Positions 43,689-51,563 of a stretch of DNA of 64,000 nucleotides are shown piece after piece. The notes below the pieces were generated by a model, which was not told the origin of the DNA, searched no databases, and saw nothing but the letters and a program-made list of their open reading frames with translations. Source of the stretch: Burkholderia cepacia ATCC 25416 (GTDB taxonomy: Bacteria > Pseudomonadota > Gammaproteobacteria > Burkholderiales > Burkholderiaceae); assembly GCF_001411495.1 (NCBI RefSeq), contig NZ_CP012984.1, forward strand, positions 62,001 to 126,000. The letters are read 5' to 3'. The position numbers were made by a program, and so were the translations under genes. How positions within the stretch are numbered: position 1 is the first letter of the stretch; the number at the start of each line of letters is the position of its first letter.

Positions 43689-44798
43689 TTACGCGGTTTC
43701 CTGCTCGAAAGTCGGATAATCGGTGTAGCCCTTGGCACCAATGACGCCATAGAAGGTCGACCGATCGGGCTCCGTGAGCGGCCAACCGTTCTTCATCCGC
43801 TCCACCAAATCGGGATTGGAAATGAAGGCCGTGCCGAACGCGATCAGGTCAAGTTCTCCCTTCGCCAGTTCGGCTTCGGCGAGCTCCTGCGTGAAGCCGC
43901 CGGCGCCGATCAGCGTGCCTTGGTAGGCCTTGCGAAAGGCCGCACCAAAGCCATTCGGAGTACCTGCTGCAGAAATGGTCGTCTGATAGTTCAGGTGTAC
44001 GAACGCCAGCTTCCGTTCGTTCAAGGCCGAGGCCATGCTCGCCCACGCATCCGCTTCCCCTTCGAAGGCCTCCATATCGTAGATGCGCCCGAACGGCGAG
44101 ACCCGCACGCCCACCTTTTCACCGCCAATGGCGTCTGCCAGGGCGTCGATCGTCTCCAGCAAAAAGCGCTGACGATTAGCGATGGAACCGCCATATTGGT
44201 CGGTGCGGGTGTTCAGCGCGCTGCTCAGGAACTGGTCGAACAGGAAGGCATTGGCCGCCATCACTTCTACGCCGTCGAAGCCTGCGTCCATCGCCCGACG
44301 CGCGGATGCAACGAAGTCCTGAGTGACACGTTGCACTTCGTCCGTGGTCAGCGCACGCGGCACACTCGGGAGGACCGGGCCCTCCTTGCCGGGTTCTACC
44401 CACGCGTAGACCATGGTCGTGGTCGCCGGCACTTCGCCCGACGACACCGGAGCCGCATTGCCAGGCTGGATGGAAACGTGGGACAGCCGGCCAACGTGCC
44501 AGAGCTGGGCAAAGATTTTGCCGCCCTTTTTGTGCACGGCGTCGGTGACCTTCCGCCATCCTTCCGTCTGCTCGTCGGTGTACAGACCCGGCGTATACAG
44601 ATAGCCTCGGCCCTCTTCGGACACCGGAAGACCTTCGGTGATGATCAAGCCGGCGGAAGCACGCTGCGCGTAGTAGAGCGCGGTGAGATCGTTGGGAATG
44701 TTATCGGGCGTACGCGTGCGCGTCATCGGTGCCATGACGACGCGGTTGGCGAGCTGCGTCCCGGAGAGATCGTAGGGCGTAAACAATTTACTCATCAT
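43689..44798 (-). CDS. Old yellow enzyme-family flavoprotein with altered active site
   Basis: A 369-residue FMN (beta/alpha)8 protein of the OYE/alkene-reductase family: FTPYDLSGTQLANRVVMAPM, AQLWHVGRLSH, NTRTDQYGGSIANRQRFLLE and GTAFISNPDLV are all present. The active-site segment, usually HGANGYLxDQF, reads MAANAFLFDQF: the substrate-binding His is Met180, the Asn is kept (183) and the proton-donor Tyr is Phe185. The FMN side is intact, so it may bind flavin but work on other substrates or as an oxidase. The start is the ATG at 44798 after TGAGCAAC. It is third in the TetR-controlled operon, behind DsbA and AhpD genes. Confidence 0.9.
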   Translation of the reverse strand: MMSKLFTPYDLSGTQLANRVVMAPMTRTRTPDNIPNDLTALYYAQRASAGLIITEGLPVSEEGRGYLYTPGLYTDEQTEGWRKVTDAVHKKGGKIFAQLWHVGRLSHVSIQPGNAAPVSSGEVPATTTMVYAWVEPGKEGPVLPSVPRALTTDEVQRVTQDFVASARRAMDAGFDGVEVMAANAFLFDQFLSSALNTRTDQYGGSIANRQRFLLETIDALADAIGGEKVGVRVSPFGRIYDMEAFEGEADAWASMASALNERKLAFVHLNYQTTISAAGTPNGFGAAFRKAYQGTLIGAGGFTQELAEAELAKGELDLIAFGTAFISNPDLVERMKNGWPLTEPDRSTFYGVIGAKGYTDYPTFEQETA

Positions 44799-44946
44799 GT
44801 TGCTCAAAATGTAGGTGCGCCAGGGCGCTGGTGAGTGTCGGGTTAAATGCGAAATGAAACGGATGGCTATCTAACAGCCGGGAATCTGCTTCACGCGCAT
44901 TTCGGTCAGTCCGGAAAGAATCGATACCTTGTGAATGGGGGGCTGC

Positions 44947-45627
44947 CTAGTGAGCGCACCCGTCAATGCTGCAGCTCATGCCTCCGGTGTCTTCGCTTTC
45001 GTCCGGTACGTTCTCGGCGGAGTCGAACAACGCTTTTTCGAACACGGCAACTTCACGTGCGCCTGAGAGGTACGTTCGGTTGTTGAAGACAAACAGCGGA
45101 ACGCCATTTGCGATTCGATTTGCCTCTGCTTCATCTCGCGCGATTTCGGACACCATCTCGCGATCGTCGAAGGAGAGCGACGCAGCAGAAATGCCGATGC
45201 TCTTCGCAAGGTCGATGAGCGCGGCTCTATCGAAGATGTCAATCCCGTCGGTCGTCGCGGCCCGGTAGATCGCTTCGATCATCCGTTGTTTGTCTTCGGA
45301 CGTTTGGACACTTTTGACGAGTAGGTGCGCGTCGCTCGTATCGCCAAAGCGCATGGTCTCGAATCGGTAGTTCAGACCTTCCTGGGCTCCGGCCGAGCAC
45401 ACCGCATCCATCATTCTTTGCGCTGCTGTCGCGTTTCCGAACTTGGCATAAAGCGCGTCTGTAAAGCCGGTCGGAACCATGCCTCGCGCAAGACGGTAGG
45501 ACTTGTGTGTCACGACCACGTCGACGTGCTGCGTCACGCCTTCTATCGCTTTTTCCAGGCGTCGTTTTGCGATCCAGCACCAGGGGCAGACAAAGTCCGA
45601 CCACACTTCTACATTGACCCGCTTCAT
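44947..45627 (-). CDS. DsbA-family (FrnE/HCCA isomerase-like) oxidoreductase
   Basis: A 226-residue thioredoxin-fold protein with no signal peptide. The active site CPWCWIAKRRLE is at residues 14-17, followed by the helical insertion and a cis-Pro loop NGVPLFVFNN. FrnE-type members are cytosolic disulfide oxidoreductases linked to oxidative stress; the tail (GGMSCSIDGCAH) adds a second Cys pair that may relay electrons, as reported for FrnE. It lies between AhpD-like and OYE genes in one minus-strand operon. Confidence 0.9.
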   Translation of the reverse strand: MKRVNVEVWSDFVCPWCWIAKRRLEKAIEGVTQHVDVVVTHKSYRLARGMVPTGFTDALYAKFGNATAAQRMMDAVCSAGAQEGLNYRFETMRFGDTSDAHLLVKSVQTSEDKQRMIEAIYRAATTDGIDIFDRAALIDLAKSIGISAASLSFDDREMVSEIARDEAEANRIANGVPLFVFNNRTYLSGAREVAVFEKALFDSAENVPDESEDTGGMSCSIDGCAH

Positions 45628-45696
45628 GTTTCATCCTCAGCTAGAAATTGCTGCCTCGTGGCGCTCCGCTCGCAGCGGTAGCGCCGGGTAGGACAT

Positions 45697-46038
45697 TTAC
45701 TCGCGACCGAGATGGTCCAGCGCGTCGAGGACATGAGTGCTATAGACCACAGCGGCGCCGGCATTGAGATTGATGGCGACACCAAGTGCTTCTGCGACTT
45801 CTTCCTTCGTCACACCGAGCTTGTTGGCTTCTGCCGCGTGAAAAGCGATGCAGCCGTCGCAGCGTGTTGTGACAGCGACTGCCAACGCAATCAGCTCTCG
45901 CGTCTTTGCGTCGAGATGATTTGTCTTGGCGCCGGCGGCACCGAGCAAACCAACGCCTTTGAGCGTGTCCGGGGTGTACCGTGCGAGTTCATGCACGCGA
46001 CGGGTGACGGCGCCGATTGTTTCAGTCCAGTTTTCCAT
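45697..46038 (-). CDS. Carboxymuconolactone decarboxylase / AhpD-like protein
   Basis: A 113-residue CMD-family protein with the peroxidatic CxxC motif in TTRCDGCIAFHAAEANKLGV, the AhpD-type EAxxC..C..H pattern. Such proteins reduce hydroperoxides or act in lactone chemistry; the CxxC form points to peroxidase-type chemistry. The ATG at 46038 follows TTGGAGAAAACC, while the upstream frame extension would cross the operator. It is the first gene of the operator-controlled operon AhpD-DsbA-OYE. Confidence 0.9.
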   Translation of the reverse strand: MENWTETIGAVTRRVHELARYTPDTLKGVGLLGAAGAKTNHLDAKTRELIALAVAVTTRCDGCIAFHAAEANKLGVTKEEVAEALGVAINLNAGAAVVYSTHVLDALDHLGRE

Positions 46039-46056
46039 GGTTTTCTCCAAATAACA

Positions 46057-46070
46057 ACCAACTAGTTGGT
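46057..46070. promoter_or_regulatory. TetR operator 1, upstream of AhpD-DsbA-OYE operon
   Basis: A perfect palindrome, ACCAACTAGTTGGT, 19 bases upstream of the AhpD-like start. Two one-mismatch copies lie at the TetR and OsmC promoters. The position overlaps the expected transcription start, fitting repression. Confidence 0.85.
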
Positions 46071-46164
46071 AGGGTAAATACTCAAATAAAAGAGCCATGT
46101 TCACGCGGAAAACGGCTCTGGCGCTGGGTGCAACGATGAATCGTTTGGGGAAGCGATCCCCTTT

Positions 46165-46728
46165 TTATGCTGCGGAGACGATGAGTCGAATGATGCCGCG
46201 GTCGAGCGTTTCGCCGTTCTTCATGGCCCACTCGACAAAGCTGGCTCCCTCTAGAACGCTCAATACCTGATACGCCTTCTGGCAGCTCCCCACACCGGCG
46301 GCGATCTCGCCGTCGCTGATGCCCTTGTCGATGACCCTGGTCAGCCAGCGCAGTTGCAGCTCGAAAAACCGGTGCGTGAGCTTCTGCAGTTCGGGCGGCA
46401 AAGCAGCCATCTCGGCGGCAAGCGCACCGCAGAGCGGGAGCAGGCTTCCATCACTGCTGGCGCGAAAGGTATCGAAAAATCCGTTCAAGCGGCCCCAGAA
46501 GTCCTCATTCTCGCGGTCGATTCGCTCGAACGCTTCCACCACTCTCGCGACATAGGCTTCCACAATCGCAACGCCCAGATCTTCCTTCGTCGGGAAGTGA
46601 TGGTGAATGCTTGCCTTCCGGATGCCAACGGTTTCGGCCAGATCCGCATAACTGAAGGCGGCATAACCCCTCGAGCGCATCAGGCCTTCTGCAGCTTGAA
46701 CCAACGCGTCGCGCGTACCTACTGCCAT
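46165..46728 (-). CDS. TetR-family transcriptional repressor
   Basis: A 187-residue TetR protein. The HTH is FSYADLAETVGIRKASIHHH, then FPTKEDLGVAIVEAYVARVV. The ligand domain contains SLLPLCGALAAEMAALPPEL, where a Cys sits in a position like the sensor Cys of NemR-type regulators, suggesting response to electrophiles or oxidants. The protein is followed by, and divergent from, genes with the same palindromic operator, and an operator lies at its own promoter, so it is autoregulated. Predicted regulon: AhpD, DsbA, OYE, itself, OsmC and perhaps the SDR. Confidence 0.92.
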   Translation of the reverse strand: MAVGTRDALVQAAEGLMRSRGYAAFSYADLAETVGIRKASIHHHFPTKEDLGVAIVEAYVARVVEAFERIDRENEDFWGRLNGFFDTFRASSDGSLLPLCGALAAEMAALPPELQKLTHRFFELQLRWLTRVIDKGISDGEIAAGVGSCQKAYQVLSVLEGASFVEWAMKNGETLDRGIIRLIVSAA

Positions 46729-46792
46729 GCATCCTCCGGCACACTGCCATCTTCAATTGAACGAACCCAGCGAATCACTGCAAGCGGAGTCT

Positions 46793-46806
46793 ACCTACTA
46801 GTTGGT
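46793..46806. promoter_or_regulatory. TetR operator 2, upstream of tetR gene
   Basis: ACCTACTAGTTGGT, one mismatch from the perfect palindrome at 46057, about 65 bases upstream of the TetR start codon. It implies autoregulation. Confidence 0.8.
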
Positions 46807-47013
46807 TTTTTGTCAAGCATGACGGCGCATCTCGTCTTCGCAGCGGGCCAACCTTGCAGGGACGCCCCGCAAGCAGATGGTGGAGGAACGTGTCCCCAAT
46901 TGCACTAACCGACCTCGTGCATTTTTTCATTGAGCGGGCAGAGCGGCAAATTCGTCCGATCAATCTCGAAGGAGCGTCACGACTACAAGGACGAGAAATG
47001 CCCTTGTGAAGCT

Positions 47014-47027
47014 ACCAACTAGATGGT
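47014..47027. promoter_or_regulatory. TetR operator 3, upstream of osmC-like gene
   Basis: ACCAACTAGATGGT, one mismatch from the palindrome, with symmetric CT and AG extensions on each side. It lies 60 bases before the OsmC-like start. Confidence 0.8.
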
Positions 47028-47086
47028 AGGCTTGCCGCGTGTTTGAACTTTTCCCTGCGCGAGAGCGCTCCTAGGAGGACCAGCAG

Positions 47087-47641
47087 ATGACTACCCACCC
47101 GAACGGAATCGATGTGCCGGCTTTGCAGCAATTCGCGCAAGAAGTCGCCACGGACCCCACGAAGCGAAACGCGCGCTTCAACGTCAAGACGAAATGGGAA
47201 CACCAGACGCGTTCCGTGGCGACTGTCAGCCACTATGAGCTGGGCGGGGTGACTCACCAGCGGCATTTCGAAATCGCAGCGGACGAACCCACCCAGCTTT
47301 TGGGCACGAATAGCGCGCCTAATCCGCAAGAGCTGCTCATGGCCGCGCTCAACGCTTGTTTGACGGTCGGATACGTGGTCAACGCCGCCGCGATGGGCAT
47401 CACTGTCCACAGTCTGGAAATCGAGACCGATGGTGAGCTGGACTTGCGCGGTTTCCTCGGGCTCGACGAGAGCGTGAACCCGGGATACGACGAAGTGAGC
47501 TATGTCGTTCGCCTGCACACGGACGCTTCGCGCGAGCGTGTCGAGGAGTTGCACCAGGTCGTGACGAAAACTTCGGTCAACCTCGCGAATTTCTCGAAGG
47601 CGATCCGCATGGTCTCGACTCTCGAAGTCCGCGAAGGCTAA
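47087..47641 (+). CDS. OsmC-family protein with a single cysteine
   Basis: A 184-residue OsmC/Ohr-like protein. APNPQELLMAALNACLTVGY holds the conserved Glu and the peroxidatic Cys; the second Cys of OsmC/Ohr, usually in a CP motif, is replaced in TSVNLANFS, and the protein has no other Cys. Resolution would therefore need an external thiol. OsmC/Ohr proteins reduce organic hydroperoxides in the cytosol. AGGAGGACCAGCAG precedes the ATG. It lies behind operator 3 and is followed by an SDR gene 152 bases on. Confidence 0.88.
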   Translation: MTTHPNGIDVPALQQFAQEVATDPTKRNARFNVKTKWEHQTRSVATVSHYELGGVTHQRHFEIAADEPTQLLGTNSAPNPQELLMAALNACLTVGYVVNAAAMGITVHSLEIETDGELDLRGFLGLDESVNPGYDEVSYVVRLHTDASRERVEELHQVVTKTSVNLANFSKAIRMVSTLEVREG

Positions 47642-47793
47642 CCAGCGGAGGTACTTGCGATACCGGCCGCGTTCTGCGTTCTGCGTTCTCCGCGAGGCGA
47701 GCTGATTCATGGACGCGGCAAGACGAGTAATGTCCGCGTTGGCGCGGCCGCGCATGCGGAACTGATCCAGACATTTAAATTAAGGAAGCCAAA

Positions 47794-48564
47794 ATGAATG
47801 ATTTTTCCGGTAAGAAACTTCTTGTCGTCGGTGGCACCAGCGGTATCGGGCTCGCAACGGCCAAACAAGTGCTGAAAAGCGGCGGTAGCGTCGTCTTGAC
47901 GGGAAACAGGAAAGACAAAGCTGAAGCGGTCCGTGCCGAACTGAGCGGGCTCGGTCCGGTCTCCGTGATTGCGGCGAACCTCATGACCGAGGAAGGCATG
48001 AACGCCATCCGCTCGGAGATCAACGCGAATCACAAAGATATCTCGCTTCTGGTGAATTCTGCGGGCATCTTTGCTCCGAAGGCCTTCATCGACCACGAAG
48101 AATCTGATTACGACATGTACCTGTCGCTCAATCGTGCCACTTTCTTCATTACGCGGGACGTGGTCAGGAACATGCTCGCTGCGAAGCTCCAAGGCGCTAT
48201 CGTGAACGTCGGGTCGATCGGAGCCCAGGCAGCGCTGGGCGACTCCGCGGCATCGGCGTATTCCATGGCAAAAGCAGGTCTGCACGCGCTCACGCGCAAT
48301 CTCGCGATTGAACTCGCCGATGCGGGTATCCGAGTGAATGCTGTCTCGCCGGCGATCGTACAGACGTCGATTTATGAAGGCTTTATGGCGAAGGAAGACA
48401 TTGCCGGTGCGATGAAAGCGCTCGAGTCGTTTCATCCGCTCGGACGCGTCGGTACGCCCGAAGACGTTGCAAACACGATCGTCTTCCTTCTTTCAGACAA
48501 GACCTCGTGGGTAACCGGTGCCATCTGGAATGTGGATGCGGGGGTGATGGCCGTGCGCAAATGA
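47794..48564 (+). CDS. Short-chain dehydrogenase/reductase (SDR)
   Basis: A 256-residue classical SDR. The cofactor motif VVGGTSGIGLA, NSAG (VNSAGIF), catalytic Ser in VNVGSIGAQ and YSMAK are present; it ends TGAIWNVDAGVMAV, the usual C-terminal block. TGNRKDK after beta-2 suggests NADPH use. GAAGCCAAA precedes the ATG. Same strand as the OsmC gene, probably one transcript and so part of the TetR regulon; the enzyme may reduce reactive carbonyls, but no substrate is evident. Confidence 0.9.
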   Translation: MNDFSGKKLLVVGGTSGIGLATAKQVLKSGGSVVLTGNRKDKAEAVRAELSGLGPVSVIAANLMTEEGMNAIRSEINANHKDISLLVNSAGIFAPKAFIDHEESDYDMYLSLNRATFFITRDVVRNMLAAKLQGAIVNVGSIGAQAALGDSAASAYSMAKAGLHALTRNLAIELADAGIRVNAVSPAIVQTSIYEGFMAKEDIAGAMKALESFHPLGRVGTPEDVANTIVFLLSDKTSWVTGAIWNVDAGVMAVRK

Positions 48565-48708
48565 TGGCTGTTTGGATGTACGCGCGCTAGCAGTACATGG
48601 GCGACGGAAACGTGATGAAGGAGGGGCTACCGCTGCCTCCAGCGGTGCTCCAACAGGACATTGAAGGCGTAGTCGGCGACTTCATGGACGGCGAGCAAGG
48701 AGTGTGCG

Positions 48709-49581
48709 ATGCGATTTGCAGTCTATAAAACGGATGGGCACCGCGGCATCGCGGTGGAGCACGGCGGGCGATGGTTCGGGCTGACCGCCGAGGACACCGC
48801 CTATCCGGGCGATCTGGATGCGCTGCTGGCGCACGGCGCTGATCTTGCCGAAGTGGGCGCGCTTCTCGCGCGCGGCGCGCCGGTCGATCTCGAGGCGGTG
48901 CGCTTGCTGCCGCCGTTCGGACGGTCCGGCAAGATCGTCTGTGTCGGATTGAACTACCTCGACCACTCGACCGAGACCGGGTTTGCGAAGCAGGCCTATC
49001 CGACCGTGTTCGCGCGGTTTGCGTCGAGCCTGATCGGCCATGGCGACCCGATCGCGCTGCCGGCGCAATCGTCCCAACTCGACTACGAGGGCGAACTAGT
49101 GGCGGTGATCGGCAAGGGCGGACGCAGCATCGCGCGCGAGCGGGCGCTCGATCATGTTGCCGGCTATTCGATTTTCAACGACGCCACGCTGCGTGATTAC
49201 CAGTTCCGCACGCCGCAATGGACGATGGGTAAGAACTTCGACGGGACGGGGGCATTCGGGCCGTGGTTCGTCACGGCCGACGAACTGCCGCGCGGCTGCA
49301 AGGGGCTGAAGATCCAGACGCGCTTGAACGGTGCGGTCGTGCAGGAGGCATCGACGTCGGACATGATTTTCGATGTCGAGACGCTGGTCGTGCTGCTGAG
49401 TGACGTGATGACGCTGCAGGCCGGCGATGTGATCGTCACGGGCACGCCTGCCGGTATCGGGATGGCGCGCGAACCGCAGCTCTGGATGAAAGCCGGAGAC
49501 GTGTGCGAAGTCGAGATCGAGCGGCTCGGCGTGTTGCGCAACCCGGTCGCGTACGTGGGGACGGTCCGGCGCGACGCTTGA
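48709..49581 (+). CDS. Fumarylacetoacetate hydrolase (FAH) family protein
   Basis: A 290-residue FAH-superfamily enzyme: GKIVCVGLNYLDHSTETGF, LDYEGELVAVIGKGGRSI (Glu metal ligands), GYSIFNDATLRDYQ, the catalytic GKNFDGTGAFGPW and VIVTGTPAGIGMA. Such enzymes hydrolyse or decarboxylate C-C bonds of 2,4-dioxo acids using Mg2+ or Mn2+ (acylpyruvase, ureidoglycolate lyase-like, 2-hydroxyhepta-diene-dioate isomerase). The ATG follows GCAAGGAGTGTGCG. It sits alone 144 bases after the SDR; its pathway is unclear. Confidence 0.9.
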   Translation: MRFAVYKTDGHRGIAVEHGGRWFGLTAEDTAYPGDLDALLAHGADLAEVGALLARGAPVDLEAVRLLPPFGRSGKIVCVGLNYLDHSTETGFAKQAYPTVFARFASSLIGHGDPIALPAQSSQLDYEGELVAVIGKGGRSIARERALDHVAGYSIFNDATLRDYQFRTPQWTMGKNFDGTGAFGPWFVTADELPRGCKGLKIQTRLNGAVVQEASTSDMIFDVETLVVLLSDVMTLQAGDVIVTGTPAGIGMAREPQLWMKAGDVCEVEIERLGVLRNPVAYVGTVRRDA

Positions 49582-49859
49582 CTTACGCGCATGGTGCTCT
49601 GCGCCCGGCTCGCAGGCGTTGTCAGGCAGGTTCTCTACATGCGAGGAGAGGCGGACGCGCGCGTAGGGTGCCGTGATCGTGAGCGTGACAACAGACAGAG
49701 GTGCCTGTCACGTTCGGACAGTCTTCTGAGATTTTAAGTGGGACGTCCGATGCGGTTATGCTGGTGATTTAGTCGCAGGCGAAGGATGATTACCCGTCGA
49801 CGCAAAGAAGTCTGCTGGCTCGTCCGGCCTGGCGAAGTGCCTCCCGTATCTGAAAGATC

Positions 49860-49979
49860 GACTACAAGAGCTTGATCGGTAAAACGCGATTTGATTCCAA
49901 GGGCGATCTCCAGAATGCGACGATGACACTCTATACGTTCAAGAACGGGAAACGCGAAAGCCTGCGCGTACAACATTGA
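49860..49979 (+). pseudogene. C-terminal fragment of branched-chain amino acid-type ABC binding protein
   Basis: A 39-residue tail, DYKSLIGKTRFDSKGDLQNA then TMTLYTFKNGKRESLRVQH and stop, matches the end of LivK-type substrate-binding proteins (GxxxFDxxGDxxxAxxxxYxxxxGK). The upstream sequence has no continuation, so the rest has been deleted. The terminator directly behind it has survived. Confidence 0.75.
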
Positions 49980-49986
49980 ATATCGG

Positions 49987-50014
49987 GACACCCCGACACG
50001 ACGTTCGGGGTGTC
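49987..50014 (+). terminator. Hairpin terminator behind the binding-protein remnant
   Basis: GACACCCCGA and TCGGGGTGTC are perfect 10-bp arms with an 8-base loop, 8 bases after the remnant's stop codon, followed by TGCTTCCTCT. It probably still ends transcription reaching it from the left. Confidence 0.75.
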
Positions 50015-50084
50015 TGCTTCCTCTCTGGTCAAACGCGCCCGTGCGCTCAGTCGCCTGCAGCCAGGAAGTTCACCGGACCGTCAG

Positions 50085-51527
50085 TCAAACGCAAAGCGGG
50101 GGAACCCGATCCGCCCACGGTGCAGCGCGCTCAAGCTGCGCGGCGAGCGAGAACAGCAGCGACTCTGCGCCGAACGCCCCCGCGAAATGGCTGCCGATCG
50201 GCAGGCCTTGCTCGTCCCAGTAAAGCGGCACCGACATCGCGGGCTGACCGGTCGCGTTGAACCATGCCGTGAACGGAGAAAACCGATGCGCTCGATCGAT
50301 GACTTCGCTCAACGACTGCGTGTCGTCCGCGGTCGCAAGTTCGGCCGGCGCAAGCGGCGGCATCGCGAGCGTCGGCGTTAGCAGCACGTCGTAGCGCTCC
50401 ATCAACCGGCCGAACGTCCGGCCCAATGCATGGATCCAGTCGACGGCGCTCGCGTATTCGGCGCCGCTTGCATTGCCTTTCTCCCGCAGGATGATACGGG
50501 TGCGGGCCTCGATTTCGCCGTCGCGTACCGGAAGTCCGCGCTGGTTGCCTATCATGTCGACCAGCGCACGCGTTTGTGCGCCGATGATCGTGAATACACG
50601 GTCATAGAACGCCTCCGAATCGACCGGACTATCGAGCGGCTCGACGTGGTGTCCGAGCGAGCGCAGCAACGCGACGGTATGTGCGAGTGCGGGTCGGCAG
50701 GCCGGATGAAGCGGCCACGGTGGCGCTTGCTCTATCACGGCGATTTTTAGCGGCCGCGGATCGCGCTGCGTGGCCGCGAGAAACGTCTCCGGTTGGCATG
50801 GCGCCGCATAGGGCGCGCCGGTATCGGCGCCCGCGGTCAGGTCCAGCAGGGCGGCGCTGTCGCGAACCGAGCGCGTGATCGCGTGGTTGATGGCCATGCC
50901 GGCCCATCCTTCGCCGATCATCGGGCCATTCGGCGTTCGACCGCGTGTCGGCTTCAATCCGAACACGCCGCAGCAGGACGCGGGCACCCTCAGCGAGCCA
51001 CCGCCGTCGTTGCCGTGCGCGAACGGCAGCACGCGCGCGGCGACAAGCGCTGCCGCGGCGCCGCTCGATCCGCCGGCGCTCACATGCGGATTCCACGGAT
51101 TGCGTGTGACGCCGAAACGCGCTGAGGAGGTGCAAAACGACGTGCCCAGTTCGGGCGACAGCGAGGTTCCAGCGATCGGTATGCCCGCGCGCCGTAGGCG
51201 CCCCACGAGTTCGCCGTCGAAGTCGGGCCGGTAGTCGCCGAACAGGAACGATCCGTTCGCCATGCGTGCGCCGCGCACCGGCATGAAAAGGTCCTTGATG
51301 AGTGTCGGGACACCGGCGAGTACGCTCTCGTGGCCAGTGATGGTCGATGCGGCTAGTCTGGCCGTTTCGTCGAGGCGCTCTGCGACGGCATTCAGCGAGG
51401 GGTTGATCGCGTCGAGACTGGCGAGGACGGCGTCCAGCAGTTCCGTCGGCGTTACTTCTTTCTCGCGAACGAGCGCCGCGAGCGCGATGCCATCATGCGT
51501 GGCGATGAGCGTTTGGAAATCTTTCAT
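50085..51527 (-). CDS. Amidase (amidase-signature family)
   Basis: A 480-residue serine amidase. The Ser-Ser-Lys triad is visible: Lys in AGVPTLIKDLF, the Gly/Ser-rich signature in SAGGSSGAAAALVAARVLPF and the nucleophile in HGNDGGGSLRVPASCCG; GLKPTRGRTP follows. It hydrolyses an amide to acid and ammonia in the cytosol. The ATG at 51527 (MKDFQTL) is preferred to an upstream Met, though neither has a good ribosome site. It is the last gene of a minus-strand operon with an MFS carrier and an outer-membrane transporter under an AraC regulator, so it likely degrades an imported amide. Confidence 0.9.
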   Translation of the reverse strand: MKDFQTLIATHDGIALAALVREKEVTPTELLDAVLASLDAINPSLNAVAERLDETARLAASTITGHESVLAGVPTLIKDLFMPVRGARMANGSFLFGDYRPDFDGELVGRLRRAGIPIAGTSLSPELGTSFCTSSARFGVTRNPWNPHVSAGGSSGAAAALVAARVLPFAHGNDGGGSLRVPASCCGVFGLKPTRGRTPNGPMIGEGWAGMAINHAITRSVRDSAALLDLTAGADTGAPYAAPCQPETFLAATQRDPRPLKIAVIEQAPPWPLHPACRPALAHTVALLRSLGHHVEPLDSPVDSEAFYDRVFTIIGAQTRALVDMIGNQRGLPVRDGEIEARTRIILREKGNASGAEYASAVDWIHALGRTFGRLMERYDVLLTPTLAMPPLAPAELATADDTQSLSEVIDRAHRFSPFTAWFNATGQPAMSVPLYWDEQGLPIGSHFAGAFGAESLLFSLAAQLERAAPWADRVPPLCV

Positions 51528-51563
51528 AGGTCTATCGTTCGAGAACAAGAAAATGGGAGTGGA

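Noticed and set aside
46147..46166. Hairpin GGGGA-N5-TCCCC with T5 next to the tetR stop as its terminator
   Set aside because: The T-run follows the hairpin on the plus strand, while tetR is on the minus strand, and no plus-strand gene precedes it.
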